A stretch of 64,000 bases of DNA from positions 102,396-166,395 of the forward strand of contig NZ_CANLXV010000008.1 in NCBI RefSeq assembly GCF_947495205.1. The letters are read 5' to 3'. Made by a program: the position numbers and the translations under genes. This DNA comes from an uncultured Polaribacter sp. (GTDB lineage: Bacteria; Bacteroidota; Bacteroidia; Flavobacteriales; Flavobacteriaceae). Below the pieces are notes generated by a model that had not been told where the DNA came from, ran no database searches, and worked only from the letters and a program-made list of their open reading frames with translations. Shown piece after piece: positions 44,052-51,291 of the stretch; position 1 is the first letter of the stretch, and every line of letters starts with the position of its first letter.

Positions 44052-45440
44052 ATGGAGACCATAAAACAATACATTTCAGAAAACAAACAACGTTTTTTAG
44101 CAGAATTGATAGATTTGCTAAAAATACCATCTGTAAGTGCTGATTCTAAATACAAAAAAGAGGTTTTACAAACGGCAGATTTTATTTTAGACAGTTTAAA
44201 AAAAGCAGGTTGTGATAAAGTTGAATTATGTGAAACACCAGGGTATCCTATTATTTATGGTGAAAAAATTATAGACAAAAATTTACCAACAGTTTTAGTT
44301 TATGGGCATTATGATGTGCAACCCGCAGATCCTTTAGAATTATGGGATTCTCCACCATATGAACCTGTTATTAAAAAGACAGAAATCCACCCAGAAGGCG
44401 CTATTTTTGCTCGTGGAAGTTGTGATGATAAAGGACAAATGTACATGCATGTAAAAGCATTAGAATACATGACTTCTACTGGTAATTTACCTTGTAATGT
44501 AAAATTTATGATTGAAGGTGAAGAAGAAGTTGGTTCTGAGAGTTTGTCTTGGTTTGTACCTAGAAATAAAGAGAAATTAGCAAACGATGTTATTTTAATT
44601 TCAGATACTGGCATGATTGCCAACGATATTCCTTCTATTACAACAGGTTTGCGTGGTTTAAGTTATGTAGAAGTGGAAATTACTGGACCCAATAGAGATT
44701 TACATTCTGGTTTATATGGTGGTGCTGTTGCAAATCCTATAAACATTTTAACCAAAATGATTGCTTCTTTGCACGATGAAAATAATCATATTACCATTCC
44801 TGGTTTTTATGATAAAGTTGAAGATTTATCAGCAGAAGAACGAGCAGAAATGGCAAAAGCACCTTTTTCTTTAGAGAATTACAAAAAAGCTTTAGACATT
44901 AATGCTGTTTATGGCGAAAAAGAATACACCACAAACGAAAGAAATTCTATAAGACCTACTTTAGATGTAAACGGTATTTGGGGCGGTTATACGGGCGAAG
45001 GCGCAAAAACAGTAATTGCCAGTAAAGCTTATGCTAAAATTTCTATGCGTTTGGTACCAAAACAAGATTGGAGAGAAATTACAGATTTATTTAAAAAACA
45101 TTTTGAAAGTATTGCCCCAAAAGCTGTTAAAGTGGTTGTAAAACCACATCATGGTGGGCAAGGTTATGTTACGCCAATAGATACTATTGCATACCAAGCA
45201 GCAAGTAAAGCATATGAAACTACTTTTAAGAAAACGCCAATTCCGCAAAGAAGTGGTGGTAGTATTCCTATTGTAGCTTTGTTTGAAAAAGAATTAAAAA
45301 GTAAAACTATTTTAATGGGCTTTGGTTTAAATTCTGATGCAATACACTCTCCTAATGAACATTTTGGAATTTGGAATTATTTAAAAGGTATTGAAACCAT
45401 ACCGTATTTTTATAAATATTTTACAGCATTATCTAAATAA
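44052..45440 (+). CDS. M20-family dipeptidase
   Basis: A 462-residue metallopeptidase of the ArgE/DapE/CPG2/carnosinase group. Metal and catalytic residues are seen in VYGHYDVQPADP (H and D near residue 86), FARGSCDDKGQMYMHV (D near 119), EGEEEVGSES (catalytic EE near 153) and the late HSPNEHF histidine. A dimerisation (lid) domain interrupts the catalytic domain. Members of this group cleave dipeptides in the cytoplasm. Its products would be amino acids from dipeptides of the kind imported by the POT transporter in this window, though the two loci are far apart. Confidence 0.93.
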   Translation: METIKQYISENKQRFLAELIDLLKIPSVSADSKYKKEVLQTADFILDSLKKAGCDKVELCETPGYPIIYGEKIIDKNLPTVLVYGHYDVQPADPLELWDSPPYEPVIKKTEIHPEGAIFARGSCDDKGQMYMHVKALEYMTSTGNLPCNVKFMIEGEEEVGSESLSWFVPRNKEKLANDVILISDTGMIANDIPSITTGLRGLSYVEVEITGPNRDLHSGLYGGAVANPINILTKMIASLHDENNHITIPGFYDKVEDLSAEERAEMAKAPFSLENYKKALDINAVYGEKEYTTNERNSIRPTLDVNGIWGGYTGEGAKTVIASKAYAKISMRLVPKQDWREITDLFKKHFESIAPKAVKVVVKPHHGGQGYVTPIDTIAYQAASKAYETTFKKTPIPQRSGGSIPIVALFEKELKSKTILMGFGLNSDAIHSPNEHFGIWNYLKGIETIPYFYKYFTALSK

Positions 45441-45461
45441 AAACCAACAAAAAACCATTAC

Positions 45462-46121
45462 CTATTGCAAAGAAATGTACCAAGTGGCACGAAACCATAA
45501 ATTATTTTCTGTGGCGTTGTTTAAAAAATTACCCACTCTATAGTCTATTCCAAATTCTACTTTGTCTTTTGCTGAAACTTGATAGCCCAAATAAGGCGTT
45601 AGTCTAATTTCTAAATCTTTTTCAGCAAAGGCATATAAATATTCGTTGCCTAATTTTAAATAAAATTCTTTAACATCTATTTTTTCGCCATTTAAGGGTT
45701 TTTCTAAACTTACTCTGTAACGTGTTCTAAATTTGGTTTGTTTTTCTTTTTGATAAAATTGCTCCAATACAAATCTATGCCCTACTTTTAAAGCATTATA
45801 GGTTTCTAAAAAATTATAATGCTGAAAAGTTCTGTGGATAGTTTCTGATTCTCGAAAACGTAAAATATATCCAAAGTTTAAAGATTTATTTTGACTGATT
45901 TTTAAAGAATAAATAGAAGAAATGTCTAATAAATTGTGAGAAAACTGTATTTCTTCATCATAAAAAATGGTTCTTTGCTCTATACTATTTACCCATTTAG
46001 AAACCTCATTTATTTTTTTAGACAGTACTACTTTTGGCAAAAAACCAAGATCTGTATCTGCTTGAGAAAACACATTTAAGGCAACCATAAAAACGAAAAA
46101 TACGAACAGCTGTTTTTTCAT
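45462..46121 (-). CDS. Outer-membrane DUF2490-type beta-barrel protein
   Basis: A 219-residue protein with a signal peptide (KKQLFVFFVFMVALNVFSQ) followed by alternating hydrophobic strands ending in aromatic residues (WFRATWYISLQ at the very C-terminus), the sign of an outer-membrane barrel. The pattern matches DUF2490 proteins. Function is unknown. It abuts the upstream PepSY-like gene on the same strand with no spacer, so the two are expressed together. Confidence 0.8.
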   Translation of the reverse strand: MKKQLFVFFVFMVALNVFSQADTDLGFLPKVVLSKKINEVSKWVNSIEQRTIFYDEEIQFSHNLLDISSIYSLKISQNKSLNFGYILRFRESETIHRTFQHYNFLETYNALKVGHRFVLEQFYQKEKQTKFRTRYRVSLEKPLNGEKIDVKEFYLKLGNEYLYAFAEKDLEIRLTPYLGYQVSAKDKVEFGIDYRVGNFLNNATENNLWFRATWYISLQ

Positions 46122-46697
46122 TTAAAACTCTAAATTTAAAGATAAACCCGATTTTATTTTCAGCTCTTTTTCTATTGCTCCTTTTGTATTTAGTAAAATT
46201 TCGAAACTTTGGTATGTTTTATCTGTTTTGCCTTTTACCACAATTTCATAGTTTCTAATTGGTTTTTGTTTTTGTGGTTTTAGTTGAAATATTTCTTTAT
46301 AAATAGCACTTTCTGAACCTAAATATTGTATTTGAATTTTTTTGAGACGGTATTTTCTAAAACGATTTTTTAATGCTCTTGTAATTTTTTGTTGCGTTTC
46401 TAAAGGAAGTTCTTTTAATTTAACCGTTTTTTCTACGTCTAAAATAGTTCCGTTTTTTGAAAACTCTATGCTGTATTTATTTTTTCTGAAACAGGTTTTT
46501 GCCTCAAACGTTTTGCCTAAATTACTTTCTTCTGCATACCATTTTATTTTTTTAGGGAAGTTCCACATTTTTATAATTTGTGTGGCCTTTTTTGGTGCAT
46601 GGTTTTCTTTAATTCGATATTCTTTCTCGAACTTTTCTTGTGAAAAAAGTGTTTGGAAACCTAAAAAAAGAAGTATTAAAAATAATTTTAGTTTCAT
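46122..46697 (-). CDS. Exported PepSY-like hypothetical protein
   Basis: A 191-residue exported protein with signal peptide (KLFLILLFLGFQTLFSQ). It contains a KIKWYAEESNLGKTFEAKTCFRKNKYSIEF strand set followed by a FSKNGTILDVEKTVK strand and a helical QKITRALKNRF segment, repeated in weaker form, as in PepSY-like (BLIP-fold) proteins. I cannot name a function. The stop abuts the start of the DUF2490-type gene downstream, so it is the first gene of a two-gene envelope unit. Confidence 0.72.
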   Translation of the reverse strand: MKLKLFLILLFLGFQTLFSQEKFEKEYRIKENHAPKKATQIIKMWNFPKKIKWYAEESNLGKTFEAKTCFRKNKYSIEFSKNGTILDVEKTVKLKELPLETQQKITRALKNRFRKYRLKKIQIQYLGSESAIYKEIFQLKPQKQKPIRNYEIVVKGKTDKTYQSFEILLNTKGAIEKELKIKSGLSLNLEF

Positions 46698-46732
46698 GAA
46701 TTTTGAATATTGCTTTTAAAATGCTAAAAGCC

Positions 46733-46814
46733 GCGTTAGGGATTGAACGGTTTGTTTGAGCTCTTTTTTCTTTTTCTGAAAAAAAGCGAGTAGTGAAAGC
46801 CCGCTTGAACGCCC
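46733..46814. repeat. GCGTTAG...AACGCCC structured intergenic element, copy B
   Basis: 82 nt between the cyclophilin gene and the PepSY-like gene. It starts GCGTTAGGGATTG and ends GAACGCCC; GCGTT and AACGC can pair, and GAGCTCTTTTTTC can pair with GAAAAAAAGCGAG. It shares the TTTGTTTGAGCTC block with copy C and the GAAAGC block with copy A. Confidence 0.65.
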
Positions 46815-46822
46815 AAAAAAAA

Positions 46823-47449
46823 TTACTTAATTAAATATGCTTTTATAATATAATCTACTTTTGGGTAATTTTCCTTTAAAAATGTATTTCCGCCTTTGTT
46901 AATTTGACCTTGTTTTCTGCCCAAATTATCGCCATAACCGCTGTAAAATTTTAACACATTTTCTTTACCAGTAGTTACTTTTGCAATTACAGGAAAACCA
47001 GTTACACCAGAATACGCCAACTTGTCTAAACGATAATTGTCTTTTAAATTGATGAAAATTTGATTGGATCTTGTTTTTACGCCTCCTCTTGCAAATGCCA
47101 AAGTCATGGCATCGTTTTTTTGAATTACGGGCTCATCTTCTATACCTTTTTGCCAACTTTTATTAATTAAAGAATCGTTATGAATGCCAAATTGCGCCAC
47201 AAAATTGGGTACAACTCTGTAAATTGCTACATCTTGGTAATAGCCATATTTAATGAGTTGGTAAAAACGATCTACGCCTTTGGGCGACCATTCTCTAACG
47301 GCTTCTACATCAAAATTACCTTGTGTGGTTTCAAAACGAGCCTTAAAAGTTTCTGGCGCTTGCTTTTCTAACCATTTTGAATTAAATTTTTTACTTGCAC
47401 AAGAGGTTAGCAATACTATAGTTGCTAAAAAAAATAGTTTTCTTTTCAT
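46823..47449 (-). CDS. Cyclophilin-type peptidyl-prolyl isomerase, lipoprotein
   Basis: A 208-residue protein from ATG 47449; an 11-residue upstream extension is in frame but would hide the signal peptide. The lipobox is LLTSC. The cyclophilin domain starts at ARFETTQGNFDVEAVREWSP and contains DRFYQLIKYGYYQDVAIYRVVPNFVAQFG, the FxxQxG core with the catalytic Arg in YRVVP, and the RSNQIFINLKDN segment. It is an exported folding helper. It lies upstream of a structured repeat and on the same strand as the PepSY-like gene. Confidence 0.9.
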   Translation of the reverse strand: MKRKLFFLATIVLLTSCASKKFNSKWLEKQAPETFKARFETTQGNFDVEAVREWSPKGVDRFYQLIKYGYYQDVAIYRVVPNFVAQFGIHNDSLINKSWQKGIEDEPVIQKNDAMTLAFARGGVKTRSNQIFINLKDNYRLDKLAYSGVTGFPVIAKVTTGKENVLKFYSGYGDNLGRKQGQINKGGNTFLKENYPKVDYIIKAYLIK

Positions 47450-47569
47450 TTTTATGTTGATTTTACGATCGATTTTACACAAAGATACCTAAAAGTAGCT
47501 TTAGAATTTAACTCTACGTTTGTAGAATTCATTTTTTTTTCTATGTTTGTAGAGTAAAAATAAAAACCC

Positions 47570-47962
47570 ATGCAATTATCTAAAACAGAAGAGCAACTAA
47601 TGCAGTATTTATGGAAACGTAAAAAAGCGTTTTTAAAAGATTTATTAGAAGATTTTCCAGAACCAAAACCGGCTACAACTACTGTGGCTACTTTGCTTAA
47701 AAGAATTACAGATAAAGGTTTTATTACTTACAAATTGTTTGGAAAATCTAGAGAATATTACCCGATTATTAAAAAGACAGATTATTTTTCTAAACATGTA
47801 AATGGTTTGATTAAAAACTTTTTTAATGATTCTGCAAGCCAATTTGCTTCTTTTTTTACCAAAGAAACCAACCTTTCTACTGAAGAATTAGAAGCTTTGA
47901 AAAAAGTGATTGATACACAAATTAAAAAGCAAAAAGAAACAAAATTAAGTCTAAGGAGTTAA
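47570..47962 (+). CDS. BlaI/MecI-family transcriptional repressor
   Basis: A 130-residue winged-helix regulator. The N-terminal SKTEEQLMQYLWKRKKAFLKDLLEDFPEPKPATTTVATLLKRITDKGFI matches the BlaI/CopY DNA-binding domain, and the C-terminal helix pair forms the dimer. In Bacteroidetes such regulators are nearly always followed by a BlaR1-type M56 membrane protease gene. Here no such gene follows: the next 90 nt look like the 3' scrap of a deleted gene. It may therefore be an unregulated orphan repressor. Confidence 0.92.
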   Translation: MQLSKTEEQLMQYLWKRKKAFLKDLLEDFPEPKPATTTVATLLKRITDKGFITYKLFGKSREYYPIIKKTDYFSKHVNGLIKNFFNDSASQFASFFTKETNLSTEELEALKKVIDTQIKKQKETKLSLRS

Positions 47963-47968
47963 AAAAAA

Positions 47969-48058
47969 TTAACCAAAGAAAAACTCGATAAAAATAATAT
48001 TGAATTAATTTCTACCAGTGATGTAAATAAAAACGAAATTAATTTTTATGTAACCTAA
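47969..48058 (+). pseudogene. Possible 3' remnant of a deleted gene after blaI
   Basis: Directly after the BlaI stop, a frame stays open without a start codon through LTKEKLDKNNIELISTSDVN...INFYVT to TAA at 48056-48058, and a strong terminator follows 26 nt later. The composition looks like coding DNA. The position is where the M56 antirepressor gene usually lies, so a deletion leaving the last 29 codons is the simplest reading. Identity is not proven. Confidence 0.35.
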
Positions 48059-48083
48059 AAGCTGTAATTGTATTTTGAAAACT

Positions 48084-48112
48084 AAAAAACCTCGAAAATT
48101 CGAGGTTTTTTT
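48084..48112 (+). terminator. Intrinsic terminator after the BlaI locus
   Basis: AAAAAACCTCGA pairs with TCGAGGTTTTTT around a short AAAT loop, with T7 on the 3' side. The symmetric A/T flanks make it work in either direction. Confidence 0.88.
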
Positions 48113-48155
48113 ATGTAACAATTTTTCTTTTAATACGTTTTAAGTATTCACAATG

Positions 48156-48200
48156 TCACTTTGGGTGATTTCTCTTTTGGGAGAAATTGTATCGAGAAGT
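48156..48200. repeat. Relic of a small hairpin repeat
   Basis: GTCACTTTGGGTGATTTCTC...GAGAAATTGTATCGAGAAGT holds a 7-bp stem (ATTTCTC with GAGAAAT, 6-nt loop). The GTCA and TCGAGAAG parts look like the ends of small repeats known from Bacteroidetes intergenic DNA. Only one copy is clear here. Confidence 0.35.
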
Positions 48201-48245
48201 CTTTTTAAATATCGACTTTAAAACTGACAGCATAAAACAACAATC

Positions 48246-49346
48246 ATGCTTAAAAAATTCTTTATTACTTGTGCTGGTGTAGATAAAAACATTTTAGAAA
48301 ACTGCTCTAATGGCGAGCAAAACAAATATGTTGGTATTGGTGCCACTGTATTTTTTACAGCAGTTATGGCAACTATTGCTGGCAGTTATGCTTTATTTAC
48401 GGTTTTTGATAATTTATATGCTGCCATTTTTTTCGGAACTATTTGGGGATTGCTCATTTTTAATTTAGACAGATTTATAGTTGCTACCTTAAAAAAACAA
48501 GATGTTAAATGGAAAGAGTTTTTACAAGCTTCTCCAAGAATTGTATTGGCTGTAATTATTGCCATTGTAATTTCTAAACCGTTAGAATTAAAGTTGTTCG
48601 AGAAAGAAATTAATCAGGTTTTGTTAACTGAGAAAAATCAGATGACTTTGGATAACAAAACCCAAATTGCACAACAATTTACACCAGAAATTGCAAAAAT
48701 TAATGCTGAAATTGAGGTTTTAAAGCAAGAAATTAACACAAAAGAAACTACTACAAATGCTTTGTATGAAACCTTTATTGCAGAAGCAGAAGGTAGAAAA
48801 GGAACCAAATTATTAGGAAAAGGACCAGTTTATAAAGAAAAAAGAGCAAAACACGATGTTGCTTTGGCGGAATTAAACAAACTAAAAAAAGACAACGTTG
48901 AAAAAATTAAAACTAAAGAATTGGCAATTGCGAGTTTGTTAGAAAATCAAAAACTAACAGAAACAAAAACACAACCTATTATTGCAAATTTTGATGGTTT
49001 AATGGCAAGAATAAATGCGTTAAACAAATTGCCTTGGTTGCCTTCTTTCTTTATTTTTTTATTGTTTTTGGCTATAGAAACTTCGCCCATTTTTGCAAAA
49101 CTAATTGCACAAAAAAGCGAATATGATTATAAATTAGAAGCAAATGAAAGTGCTGTAAAAACTTGGGTAAAACAACAAGTGCAACAAAGCGAAAAAATGC
49201 TAAAAACAGATATTGAAATTAGTAAAAAGGTTTATGAGGAGATGACAAAAGAAAAAGAGTTGTATGATTATAAACAAAAATTGGCTCGCGATTTAATGAA
49301 ATCTCAAGCCGATTCTTTTTATAAAAAACAACAAAGTATGCTGTAA
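48246..49346 (+). CDS. DUF4407 membrane protein
   Basis: A 366-residue protein of the DUF4407 family. Four membrane helices are seen: two near residues 35-80 (VFFTAVMATIAGSYALF and AAIFFGTIWGLLIFNLDRF), one near 100-117, and one near 265-285 (PSFFIFLLFLAIETSPIF). Between the third and fourth lies a long charged coiled coil (about 135-240), and another charged helix ends the protein. The NLDRF and ETSPI motifs are family hallmarks. Function is not known; a stress or conflict role has been suggested only loosely. It stands alone. Confidence 0.88.
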   Translation: MLKKFFITCAGVDKNILENCSNGEQNKYVGIGATVFFTAVMATIAGSYALFTVFDNLYAAIFFGTIWGLLIFNLDRFIVATLKKQDVKWKEFLQASPRIVLAVIIAIVISKPLELKLFEKEINQVLLTEKNQMTLDNKTQIAQQFTPEIAKINAEIEVLKQEINTKETTTNALYETFIAEAEGRKGTKLLGKGPVYKEKRAKHDVALAELNKLKKDNVEKIKTKELAIASLLENQKLTETKTQPIIANFDGLMARINALNKLPWLPSFFIFLLFLAIETSPIFAKLIAQKSEYDYKLEANESAVKTWVKQQVQQSEKMLKTDIEISKKVYEEMTKEKELYDYKQKLARDLMKSQADSFYKKQQSML

Positions 49347-49369
49347 AAGCAATTTGCTGGCAAACAAGT

Positions 49370-49455
49370 GCGTTAGCGATTGTAGCATTTGTTTGAGCTC
49401 TCACGCTTTTGGGCGTGAAGCGAGTGCGAAAAGCGCGACCTGAAAGGGAACGCCC
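49370..49455. repeat. GCGTTAG...AACGCCC structured intergenic element, copy C
   Basis: 86 nt between the convergent DUF4407 and PhnA-like genes. It starts GCGTTAGCGATTG and ends GGGAACGCCC. The internal hairpin is TCACGC-TTTTGG-GCGTGA, a different sequence from the hairpins in copies A and B but in the same place, and CCT-GAA-AGG forms a mini-hairpin near the 3' end. Sequence outside the hairpins is shared with the other copies (GGCAAAC upstream, TTTGTTTGAGCTC, AACGCCC). Confidence 0.65.
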
Positions 49456-49484
49456 AACTTTTAAACTTTACTGCTCAAAACAAT

Positions 49485-50075
49485 TTATTCTTTATCTGCC
49501 ATTTTTTTAACATAATCTGTAATGATTACAATTTGTGTGGGGCCAACTTTACCTTCTATATACTTGGCATTTTCGTGGTCTAAAGAAATTCTACGAACTG
49601 CAGTGCCTTGTTTGGCAACCATACTAGAGCCTTTTACCTTTAAGTCTTTAATTAAAACTACAGTATCTCCAGCTTGTAAAATTGCGCCATTTGCGTCTCT
49701 GTGAATTATTTTTTCGCTTTCGTCTAAATGATCTCCCGTTTCTTTTGCAAAGCGTAAATCGTCATCTTCTAGATATAGCATGTCTAACAAATCTTTTGGC
49801 CAACCTTCATTTCTTAAACGATTTAACATTCTCCAAGAAACTACTTTTACAGCTCTAAATTCGCTCCACATTGCGTCATTTAAACAACGCCAATGATTTG
49901 GTTCTGTGTTTTCTGGGTTTTCAATTTGGTCTACACAAGTTTCGCAAGCCAACAAACTACCATCTACACCACCTGTAGAGGTTGGTTTTACTTCGTAAAT
50001 TACTAAATTATTTGTGGCTGTGCATAACTCGCACGCATTGCTACTTCTGTTTTCTAAATCTTGCTGTAAACTCAT
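49485..50075 (-). CDS. PhnA-like zinc-ribbon protein
   Basis: A 196-residue protein from ATG 50075 (SLQQDLENR). An N-terminal zinc ribbon has CELCTATNNL and CETCVDQIEN (two CxxC pairs), and the C-terminal SH3-like domain reads ANGAILQAGDTVVLIKDLKVKGSS, the PhnA signature. The middle WRCLNDAMWSEFRAVKVVSWRML stretch is typical of the longer Bacteroidetes form. Despite the old name, a role in alkylphosphonate use is not supported; the family function is unknown. An 11-residue upstream extension is in frame but less likely. Confidence 0.88.
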   Translation of the reverse strand: MSLQQDLENRSSNACELCTATNNLVIYEVKPTSTGGVDGSLLACETCVDQIENPENTEPNHWRCLNDAMWSEFRAVKVVSWRMLNRLRNEGWPKDLLDMLYLEDDDLRFAKETGDHLDESEKIIHRDANGAILQAGDTVVLIKDLKVKGSSMVAKQGTAVRRISLDHENAKYIEGKVGPTQIVIITDYVKKMADKE

Positions 50076-50227
50076 AATTATTTTTGGTTGATTGTGGCAA
50101 AAGTACATTTTTAATTTTACCTTTAATAGCCTTTGCTGTTGTGTAAATTCGTCTAAATTTTATATTTTACTTTTCTAGAAAATCGTGTTTTTTTTGAATT
50201 ATAGTTTTATGGTTTTTTAAACGTTTG

Positions 50228-50312
50228 TCTACACTTTATTGCATTTGGTCTATAGATAAACAAACTTTAAACAACACTAGTGGCATAAACTATTGGATTT
50301 AGTGTAATTTTA
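50228..50312 (+). promoter_or_regulatory. TCTA direct-repeat regulatory site 1 and -7 box, before the sensor operon
   Basis: TCTACAC (50228-50234) and TCTATAG (50249-50255, followed by ATAAA) start 21 nt apart. A -7-like TAATTTTA starts at 50305, 56 nt after the second half-site. The block GCATTTGGTCTATAG is nearly identical to site 2 at 56569. I propose it as a LytTR-type binding site acting on the regulator/H-NOX operon. Confidence 0.6.
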
Positions 50313-50336
50313 TAATTATAATTTATACGAAACATT

Positions 50337-50750
50337 TTGAAAAATAGCCTAAATATATTATTAATTGAAGATAATTTAATAGAAATCATGAAAATGAAAA
50401 GAACCCTTTCGTTTTTAGATTTGCCTCACAATTTGGTGGAAGCCAAAAATGGTGAAATTGCTCTAAACATTTTAGAGGAAAAAACCAATTTACCTGATTT
50501 AATTTTATTAGATTTAAACATGCCAAAGGTTAGTGGTATAGAATTTCTAACAATTTTAAAAAATAGCGATGCTATAAAACATATTCCTACTGTAATTTTA
50601 ACCACATCAGACCATCAAAAAGATTTAGAAGAGTGTTTTAAAATTGGCGTTTCTGGTTATATTTTAAAGCCTTTAAAATATGACGATTACGTAAAAAAAA
50701 TTGAAGCGGTTTTGGCATATTGGAGTATAAACGAATTGATAAAATATTAA
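50337..50750 (+). CDS. CheY/Rcp1-like single-domain response regulator
   Basis: A 137-residue receiver domain starting at TTG 50337, the only start that keeps the first beta-strand (NILLIEDN). The phosphoacceptor is D59 in LLDLNMPKVSG, with E11-D12 in the acidic pocket, T in TVILTTSD and K in YILKPL. The insert after strand 2 and the AYWSINEL C-terminus resemble Rcp1-type regulators that pair with histidine kinases. There is no output domain, so it may act by protein contact or as a phosphate sink. It is the first gene of the NO-sensor operon and lies behind regulatory site 1. Confidence 0.92.
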   Translation: MKNSLNILLIEDNLIEIMKMKRTLSFLDLPHNLVEAKNGEIALNILEEKTNLPDLILLDLNMPKVSGIEFLTILKNSDAIKHIPTVILTTSDHQKDLEECFKIGVSGYILKPLKYDDYVKKIEAVLAYWSINELIKY

Positions 50751-50751
50751 T

Positions 50752-51291
50752 ATGAAAGGAATTATTTTTACAGAGTTTTTAGATTTAGTTGAAGATAAAT
50801 TTGGCTTAGAAACAGTAGATGAAATTATTGAAAATTCTAATTTACCATCTGAAGGTGTTTATACTTCTATTGGTACGTATAGTTTTTCTGAAATGTTGCA
50901 ATTATTGCAAAACTTAAGCAAAAAAACAGCCATTTCTATAGACAATTTACTGCTAGTTTATGCAGAGCATTTTTTTAGTGTTATAGAAAATAGTTATCCT
51001 GGTCTTTTGGCTAACTATAAAGATCCTATAGAAATGATTTCTTCTATAGAAGATCACATACATGTAGAGGTTAGAAAAATTTATCCAGATGCAGAATTAC
51101 CTACTTTTATTGTAGAAGAAAAAACAACCAATAGTTTAACTTTAATTTACAAATCTAGCAGAGCAATGCATCATTTTGGTTTAGGTTTAATGAACAAAAC
51201 CTTTGAGCATTTTAATGCAACTGCCTCAATAGTTTTAGAAAAAATTAAAGAAGATGGCACTGAAGTTAAATTTTTGATTAACAAGAATTAA
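50752..51291 (+). CDS. hnoX: H-NOX haem nitric-oxide sensor protein
   Basis: A 179-residue stand-alone H-NOX (HNOB) domain. The proximal haem histidine is H104 in DHIHVEVRKIYPDAELPTF, and the YxSxR motif that holds the haem propionates is Y133-K-S-S-R137. The N-terminus begins MKGIIFTEFLDLVEDKFG as in bacterial H-NOX proteins. It would bind NO, and perhaps O2, through ferrous haem and change the activity of the adjacent kinase. The stop overlaps the start of the PAS histidine kinase gene (TAATG), the usual H-NOX-kinase operon. Confidence 0.95.
   Translation: MKGIIFTEFLDLVEDKFGLETVDEIIENSNLPSEGVYTSIGTYSFSEMLQLLQNLSKKTAISIDNLLLVYAEHFFSVIENSYPGLLANYKDPIEMISSIEDHIHVEVRKIYPDAELPTFIVEEKTTNSLTLIYKSSRAMHHFGLGLMNKTFEHFNATASIVLEKIKEDGTEVKFLINKN

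Noticed and set aside
49370..49455. Copy C element as a plain bidirectional terminator
   Set aside because: It has no T tract next to a stable hairpin and shares end sequences with two other copies in different gene settings.
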